Positions 7,501-10,610 of a DNA stretch of 10,610 nucleotides are shown here, piece by piece; the first letter of the stretch is position 1; each line of letters starts with the position of its first letter. The DNA comes from Planctomycetia bacterium. Lineage in GTDB: Bacteria; Planctomycetota; Planctomycetia; Gemmatales; Gemmataceae. The stretch is taken from NCBI GenBank assembly GCA_025356615.1, contig JANXSH010000517.1, positions 1 through 10,610 on the forward strand. The letters run 5' to 3'. The position numbers were made by a program, and so were the translations under genes. The notes below the pieces were generated by a model. It had not been told where the DNA came from. It ran no database searches and saw only the letters and a program-made list of their open reading frames with translations.

Positions 7501-8852
7501 ACCGCACCTCGCTCGCCGAGCCGCTCTTGCGCCGGCTCAGTTCGAGCGAGATTCGCGGGACGATCCCCGGCGACATCGAATGGGCCAAGCGCAACCTCGC
7601 CCTACTTCTTGCGGGAGGCACGTCGTACAAGCGCTTCGGCGAGGCGCTCGCCCTCGTCGGGTTGCAACTCGACGAGAAGGGCGACCTGCCGAAGGAACTT
7701 CCGGTAACGTCCAACACGGATATGCGGCGTACCCAGGCCCGCGTCCTCGCGGCCCAGAATCAGAAGCAGTTCCGCCAGCACGCAATCAAGATCCTCGACG
7801 AGCTATCGCTTGCCCGCGCTCTGTCCCCTGACGACGAGTTCGTCCTGGCGATGCTCTACGACGCTCAAGGCGACAGGAAAAAGGCCCAGGATCGGCTCAA
7901 AACTTTGATCCAACCCCAGACGCGATCGCCTCAATACCTGGCCCAATACGCCATGACTCTGCTGATGGAGCGACTGCCGGAGTCGCTGAAGGAGGCGGAG
8001 AAGGTCATCGGCTGGATCGAGGAGATCGAGAAGCAGACCGACGTGGGGCCGAACCGCTACGCCAGCGTCGAACTGCGTGCCCGCCTCCTCGAGGCGCGGG
8101 ACAAGGGCGACGAGGCCATCGAGCTGCTCACCAAGCACATCGAGCGCCAGGGGGCCAAGCGTGAAGAGGTTCTCCTGGTCATGGGATCCTACACCAGGCA
8201 AAAGCGCTACAACGACGCCTTCCGCCTGTGCGAAAAAGCGTGGAACGATGGCGATGTCATGCCCGAGGCGCTCGGGGCAGTCAGCGTAGGTCTCCTGCGC
8301 ATCATGAACCCGACCGACACGCAGGTCGAAGCGATCGAGGCGCATCTCCTCGAAGCCCACAAGATCAAGCCCAAGGCCAACGTCCTGATGCTCCACCTCG
8401 CCGACCTGTACGATCGGCGTGGAAAGTACGACAAGGCGGCCGTGCAATACCGCGAGGTGCTGGTGAGCGAGCCGAACAACGTCGTCGCGCTGAACAACCT
8501 CGCCTGGCTGCTCGCCCAGAGTGATAAAGAGAACGGCAAAGCGCTCGACTACATCAACAAGGCGATCACGGGCATGGGCCGTCGGCCCGACCTTCTCGAC
8601 ACGCGCGGCATGGTCCACCTCGCGGGCAAGGAGACCGCGAAGGCCCGCCTCGATCTCGAGGAAGCGACCGCCGAGGCCGCAACCCCCACCCGCCTCTACC
8701 ATCTGGCCCGCATCCTGCACGAGGAGCGGAACACGGCCCGCGCCCGCACCACCCTCCGCGAGGCCAAGGACAAGGGGTTGCAGGCGTCGGTCCTGCATCC
8801 GGTGGAGCAAGAAGCGTGTCGAAAACTGCTCGAGGAATACGACCTCCGCTAA
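4515..8852 (+). CDS. Very large membrane-anchored TPR-repeat protein
   Basis: A 1445-residue protein made almost wholly of helical repeats. The N-terminus is short and basic (MRKMNGK) and is followed by one membrane segment at about 13-31 (LFLALLLGGVATIAIAFVV). There is no lipobox Cys, so it is probably a membrane anchor with the rest outside the cytoplasm. TPR-like units are clear at about 46-80, 425-440, 495-515, 790-812 (GAPEQAIKDLEEAM), 893-920 (GKPREAEKYLRQALDLKPDN), 960-985 and 1287-1335 (GKYDKAAVQYREVLVSEPNN). Stretches between look like divergent repeats, and the body is rich in Lys, Glu, Ala and Leu. TPR arrays bind other proteins. In polysaccharide systems they act as periplasmic or outer-membrane scaffolds (BcsC, AlgK, PelB, and PrsT of PEP-CTERM loci). 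A similar export or assembly role is likely here but inferred from context. PrsT is a lipoprotein and shorter, so this is at best an analogue. Confidence 0.85.
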   Translation: MDGHLMRKMNGKLFLALLLGGVATIAIAFVVHHFQYQRIANALLWQARTAEEQGQTSRSADYLQRYLEFNPRDLDEKARLAKVWAGEGYAPGSRARLSAVNLLDEVLVYQDDAELRRLLVKTALENYDFRRAREHIEKLLPWAALSKDIAQVRAFSTTGKPLDVALEREDRARGELEFFWGQLQEQDKKPADAIGCYRLAVLHAPNTSDGAIRLAYLLRRTPETDPIQRKKNLADADKVLDEMVQRNGDSCDAYLSRWRYRREFDLMAIRETVGIGEIPLDRAASDVNEALKRRPESIEVLLAAADLERLRARSAAEAFSRPVDDRREAMKTHRKKALDHLQRGLDLVTNKKLPANENLLFQLLWHKGNLLLDDLDITRAAHRNESSKSKEDEATRAEIALVIDQVRKTKMPAAADYMKGRLEINELHWAEAAQLFERARTQMGSQRDLSCQANLYLGQCYERLEEHAQMFSAFKRVTDEDATAVPAILGMAAARWAQGQLAEALDHYRLAMKQKAVPPRAWLDIARLEIQIQGPNPKPDYAGAEFALKAAATLLEPHHLELTLMRAELALRKEEVGNAREILEKARAAVDTEPEFLTALVDIALREKEISKAKQLLEEAKLPDSVALRLSKARVLSATKTPTTVADITALNERRAQFTEEDQGRLLSGLADTLFRSDAHKEARAMWHSLTTLPKHKGDLRLHMLLFDLAMKDGDSPGMQQTLDEISKIEQANGTYQRYGEALYLIWQARNEPSKGTAALLEKAKRKLDAVLTQRPSWSAVYLARAEIAELTGAPEQAIKDLEEAMKNGDNSPSVIRKLATLLTNGGQDQKAQFMLAKLEKSLLYNTELGRLAVTVALRRGDMSQALDLMTRAVREDTQDPKQLVWMARVMSAAGKPREAEKYLRQALDLKPDNPDCWVAMVQFLAAQKREKDANVELAKMEKKLPEDKLSMALALCKDSLGKPDDAIKAYAKALETAKDDPLVVKAIAVAHLTANRTSLAEPLLRRLSSSEIRGTIPGDIEWAKRNLALLLAGGTSYKRFGEALALVGLQLDEKGDLPKELPVTSNTDMRRTQARVLAAQNQKQFRQHAIKILDELSLARALSPDDEFVLAMLYDAQGDRKKAQDRLKTLIQPQTRSPQYLAQYAMTLLMERLPESLKEAEKVIGWIEEIEKQTDVGPNRYASVELRARLLEARDKGDEAIELLTKHIERQGAKREEVLLVMGSYTRQKRYNDAFRLCEKAWNDGDVMPEALGAVSVGLLRIMNPTDTQVEAIEAHLLEAHKIKPKANVLMLHLADLYDRRGKYDKAAVQYREVLVSEPNNVVALNNLAWLLAQSDKENGKALDYINKAITGMGRRPDLLDTRGMVHLAGKETAKARLDLEEATAEAATPTRLYHLARILHEERNTARARTTLREAKDKGLQASVLHPVEQEACRKLLEEYDLR

Positions 8853-8860
8853 TGCAGTTT

Positions 8861-8931
8861 TCGGCGAGCGGGGGTGTGAACCCCCTGGTATTCAGCCCGC
8901 ATCCAGGGGGTTTACACCCCCCGCTCGCCGA
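8861..8931 (+). repeat. Large nested inverted repeat between TPR and dehydrogenase genes
   Basis: The left arm 8861-8888 and right arm 8903-8931 are near-perfect reverse complements over 28 and 29 bases, around a 14-base loop. They differ by one extra G/C in a homopolymer (five G against six C) and one A/G difference that still allows a wobble. Each arm also holds its own small palindrome (GGGGG-TGTGAA-CCCCC on the left, GGGGG-TTTACA-CCCCC on the right), so arms can fold alone or together. It starts 9 bases after the TPR stop. It could end transcription, protect the 3' end of the mRNA, or be a dispersed palindromic element. There is no T tract and no transposase. Confidence 0.85.
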
Positions 8932-8980
8932 GCCTATCGCCTTCTGATTTTCCGCACCCCCCGAGGAATGGAGTCCTCCC

Positions 8981-10345
8981 ATGAACAGCTTGAAACGGAC
9001 CCCGGCGACCGCGACCGGCAACCCCCTGGCCGACCAACTGGCCCGGCGCCTCGAGACGCGCAAGGCGTGCGTCGTCGTCGTCGGCCTCGGCTACGTCGGC
9101 CTACCGCTCGCCGAGACGTTCGCCTGGGGCGGCTACCCGGTCATCGGGTTCGACATCGACACCGAAAAGATCGATCGGCTCCGCAAGGGCGAAAGCTACA
9201 TCGGGCACATCGACCCCGAGCGCGTCGCCGAGTTGAACGCCAGCGGGCGCTTCCAGCCGACCGACGACCCCGCGCGGTTCGTCGAGGCGGATGTCATCGT
9301 CATCTGCGTGCCGACCCCCCTCGGCGAGTGCCGCGAGCCGGACCTCTCGTACATCGAGAACACGGGCCGGACGATCATGCCGCACCTCCGCCAGGGGCAA
9401 CTCGTCGTCCTCGAGAGTAGCACCTACCCCGGCACGACCGAGGAAGTCCTCCAGCCCCTCCTCGAGGAGTCGGGCTTGGTCGCGGGCAAAGACTTCTTCC
9501 TCGCCTACAGCCCCGAGCGCGAAGATCCCGGTAACAGGGATTTTGCGACTCGCAATATCCCCAAAGTCGTCGGCGGCCTCGACGAGGTCAGCCTGAAGCT
9601 CGCCGTGGCGTTGTACGAGCCGATCGTCGATGGCGTGGTGCCCGTCTCGAGCATCCGCGTCGCCGAGGCGTGCAAGATCCTCGAGAACACCTACCGCGCG
9701 GTCAACATCGCCCTGGTGAACGAACTCAAGGGCGTGTTCTCCAAGATGGACATCGACGTGTGGGAGGTCATCGAGGCGGCGAAGACCAAGCCGTTCGGCT
9801 TCCAGGCGTTCTATCCCGGGCCGGGCCTCGGCGGCCACTGCATCCCGATCGACCCGTTCTACCTGACGTGGGCGGCTCGCCGCCACGGCCTCAACACCCG
9901 CTTCATCGAGCTGGCCGGCGAGATCAACACCGCCATGCCGCAGTACGTCGTCGATCGCATCGTCGAAGCGCTCAACGACGACGGCAAGCCGATCCGTGGC
10001 AGCAAGGTCTGCGTCCTGGGCGTGGCCTACAAGAAGGACGTGGACGACCCGCGCGAGTCGCCGGCCTTCCCGATCCTCGAGTCACTCCAGCAGGGCGGCG
10101 CGGTCGTCACCTACAGCGACCCGCACGTCTCGGCGCTGCCGCGCATGCGGAATCATCCGGGCCTCCGAATGGACAGCACACCGCTCTCACGCGAGTTCCT
10201 CGCCTCGCAGGACGCCGTCATCATCATCACCGACCATGCGAAGTTCGACTACGATTTCATCGTCGCGAACAGCAAGCTCATCATCGACACGCGCAACACC
10301 ACGAAGGGCAAACGCAGTCGTAATGGGCGGATCGTCAAAGCATAA
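8981..10345 (+). CDS. UDP-N-acetylglucosamine 6-dehydrogenase-like (WbpA-type nucleotide sugar dehydrogenase)
   Basis: A 454-residue cytoplasmic NAD-dependent enzyme of the UDP-glucose/GDP-mannose dehydrogenase family, of full usual length. It oxidises the C6 alcohol of a UDP-sugar to the acid in two NAD-using steps. Seen: Rossmann loop GLGYVG (35-40) with acidic strand end GFDID (56-60); VPTPL (110-114); STYPGTT (147-153); YSPEREDPGN (176-185); the central helix with Lys232 and Asn236 (EACKILENTYRAVN); the catalytic Cys287 in GGHCIPIDP; and a C-terminal UDP-binding domain with GVAYKKDVDDPRES (347-360). The SPEREDPGN and GGHCIPIDPFYL versions look like WbpA (UDP-GlcNAc to UDP-GlcNAcA) more than UDP-glucose dehydrogenase or the WecC/TviB types; the substrate is inferred from this likeness. 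GGAG at 8970-8973, 7 bases before the ATG, supports the start. It pairs naturally with the epimerase downstream. Confidence 0.88.
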   Translation: MNSLKRTPATATGNPLADQLARRLETRKACVVVVGLGYVGLPLAETFAWGGYPVIGFDIDTEKIDRLRKGESYIGHIDPERVAELNASGRFQPTDDPARFVEADVIVICVPTPLGECREPDLSYIENTGRTIMPHLRQGQLVVLESSTYPGTTEEVLQPLLEESGLVAGKDFFLAYSPEREDPGNRDFATRNIPKVVGGLDEVSLKLAVALYEPIVDGVVPVSSIRVAEACKILENTYRAVNIALVNELKGVFSKMDIDVWEVIEAAKTKPFGFQAFYPGPGLGGHCIPIDPFYLTWAARRHGLNTRFIELAGEINTAMPQYVVDRIVEALNDDGKPIRGSKVCVLGVAYKKDVDDPRESPAFPILESLQQGGAVVTYSDPHVSALPRMRNHPGLRMDSTPLSREFLASQDAVIIITDHAKFDYDFIVANSKLIIDTRNTTKGKRSRNGRIVKA

Positions 10346-10356
10346 TGCGGCCCCCC

Positions 10357-10384
10357 AAGCCCACCCGTTGCAACGGGTGGGCTT
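10357..10384 (+). repeat. Perfect 28-base palindrome between dehydrogenase and epimerase genes
   Basis: The half-site AAGCCCACCCGTTG (10357-10370) is followed at once by its exact reverse complement (10371-10384). As RNA it would form a hairpin of about 12 base pairs with a tight tip. It begins 12 bases after the dehydrogenase stop and ends 39 bases before the next start. A short C run (10351-10356) precedes it and no T tract follows. Candidate roles: 3' mRNA hairpin or weak terminator, a protein-binding site, or one copy of a dispersed palindromic repeat. Confidence 0.85.
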
Positions 10385-10423
10385 ACTGCGTGACAACGAA
10401 TCAACCCCATCAGGAGTCCCCTC

Positions 10424-10610
10424 ATGTCGATATGTCTGGTCACGGGCGGCGCGGGCTTCATCGGGTCGCACCTCGTCGAGGGGCTTTTGCGGCGCGGCTA
10501 CCGCGTGCGGGTTCTCGACGACCTCAGCACCGGCGACCGGGCCAACCTCGCCGCCGTCGAGAACGAGATCGATTTCATCGAGGGCGACATCACGGATCTG
10601 GAAACCGTAC
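10424..10610 (+). CDS. Extended-SDR NAD-dependent nucleotide-sugar epimerase/dehydratase, N-terminal part (3' partial)
   Basis: The first 62 residues of a short-chain dehydrogenase/reductase of the extended type; the gene runs off the window. The NAD-binding loop TGGAGFIG is at residues 7-14, the acidic strand end LDDLSTG at 31-37 (Asp32/Asp33 near the adenosine ribose), and EGDITD at 53-58 (Asp55, adenine contact). These are typical of UDP-glucose/UDP-GlcNAc 4-epimerases (GalE, WbpP), UDP-glucuronate decarboxylases and dTDP-glucose dehydratases. The catalytic Tyr-x-x-x-Lys is beyond the edge, so the reaction cannot be fixed. AGGAG at 10412-10416, 7 bases before ATG, supports the start. Placed directly after a WbpA-type dehydrogenase, a C4 epimerase acting on a UDP-HexNAc or its uronic acid is the best guess. 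Confidence 0.82.
   Translation, partial: MSICLVTGGAGFIGSHLVEGLLRRGYRVRVLDDLSTGDRANLAAVENEIDFIEGDITDLETV

Noticed and set aside
7803..8810. Long open frame on the - strand (335 residues) opposite the end of the TPR gene.
   Set aside because: A shadow of the TPR coding frame: no motif, no plausible start signal, and the + strand repeats are convincing.
8861..10384. Reading the two palindromes as terminal repeats of a mobile element carrying the dehydrogenase.
   Set aside because: The two palindromes are unrelated in sequence, there is no transposase, and no target-site duplication is visible.
1..10610. CRISPR arrays, tRNA or rRNA genes, defence systems.
   Set aside because: No regularly spaced direct repeats, no cloverleaf or rRNA-like stretches, and no nuclease, methylase or toxin-like genes were seen on either strand.

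Overview
The window reads as part of an exopolysaccharide or capsule biosynthesis locus from a planctomycete, possibly from the Gemmata/Isosphaera side of the phylum. The grounds are high GC content throughout, a PEP-CTERM surface protein, a very long TPR protein, a deacetylase-like protein with the style of planctomycete polysaccharide loci, and GC-rich palindromes between genes. The taxonomic call is inference, because no rRNA or other marker gene is present. All seven protein genes lie on the + strand. I see no tRNA, rRNA, CRISPR array, transposase or phage gene.

Layout. The window opens inside the C-terminus of an asparagine-synthase-like amidotransferase (ends 356). A PaaK/CapK-type adenylate-forming ligase follows closely (390-1787). 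After a hairpin-bearing gap comes a polysaccharide-deacetylase-like protein with a striking histidine cluster (1882-3372). A 188-base gap leads to a small secreted protein with an N-terminal signal peptide and a C-terminal PEP-CTERM sorting tag (3561-4220). A 294-base leader with several hairpins, one followed by six T, precedes a 1445-residue single-pass TPR protein (4515-8852). A large nested inverted repeat separates it from a UDP-N-acetylglucosamine 6-dehydrogenase-like gene (8981-10345). A perfect 28-base palindrome then precedes the start of an extended-SDR nucleotide-sugar epimerase (10424 to the window edge).

How the genes may work together. The dehydrogenase and epimerase would supply a UDP-uronic acid, possibly UDP-GlcNAcA and its C4 epimer. 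The amidotransferase could amidate a uronic acid carboxyl group, as WbpS-type proteins are thought to do in O-antigen loci. The ligase and the deacetylase-like protein would modify precursors or the polymer. The TPR protein is a plausible envelope scaffold for assembly or export, comparable in role to the TPR proteins of PEP-CTERM/exosortase loci. The PEP-CTERM protein is a likely exosortase substrate, but no exosortase lies in the window. The set parallels the proteobacterial exosortase A/EPS loci (amidotransferase, acyl ligase, deacetylase, TPR protein, sugar dehydrogenase), with different family members in some roles. This pathway view is inference from gene content.
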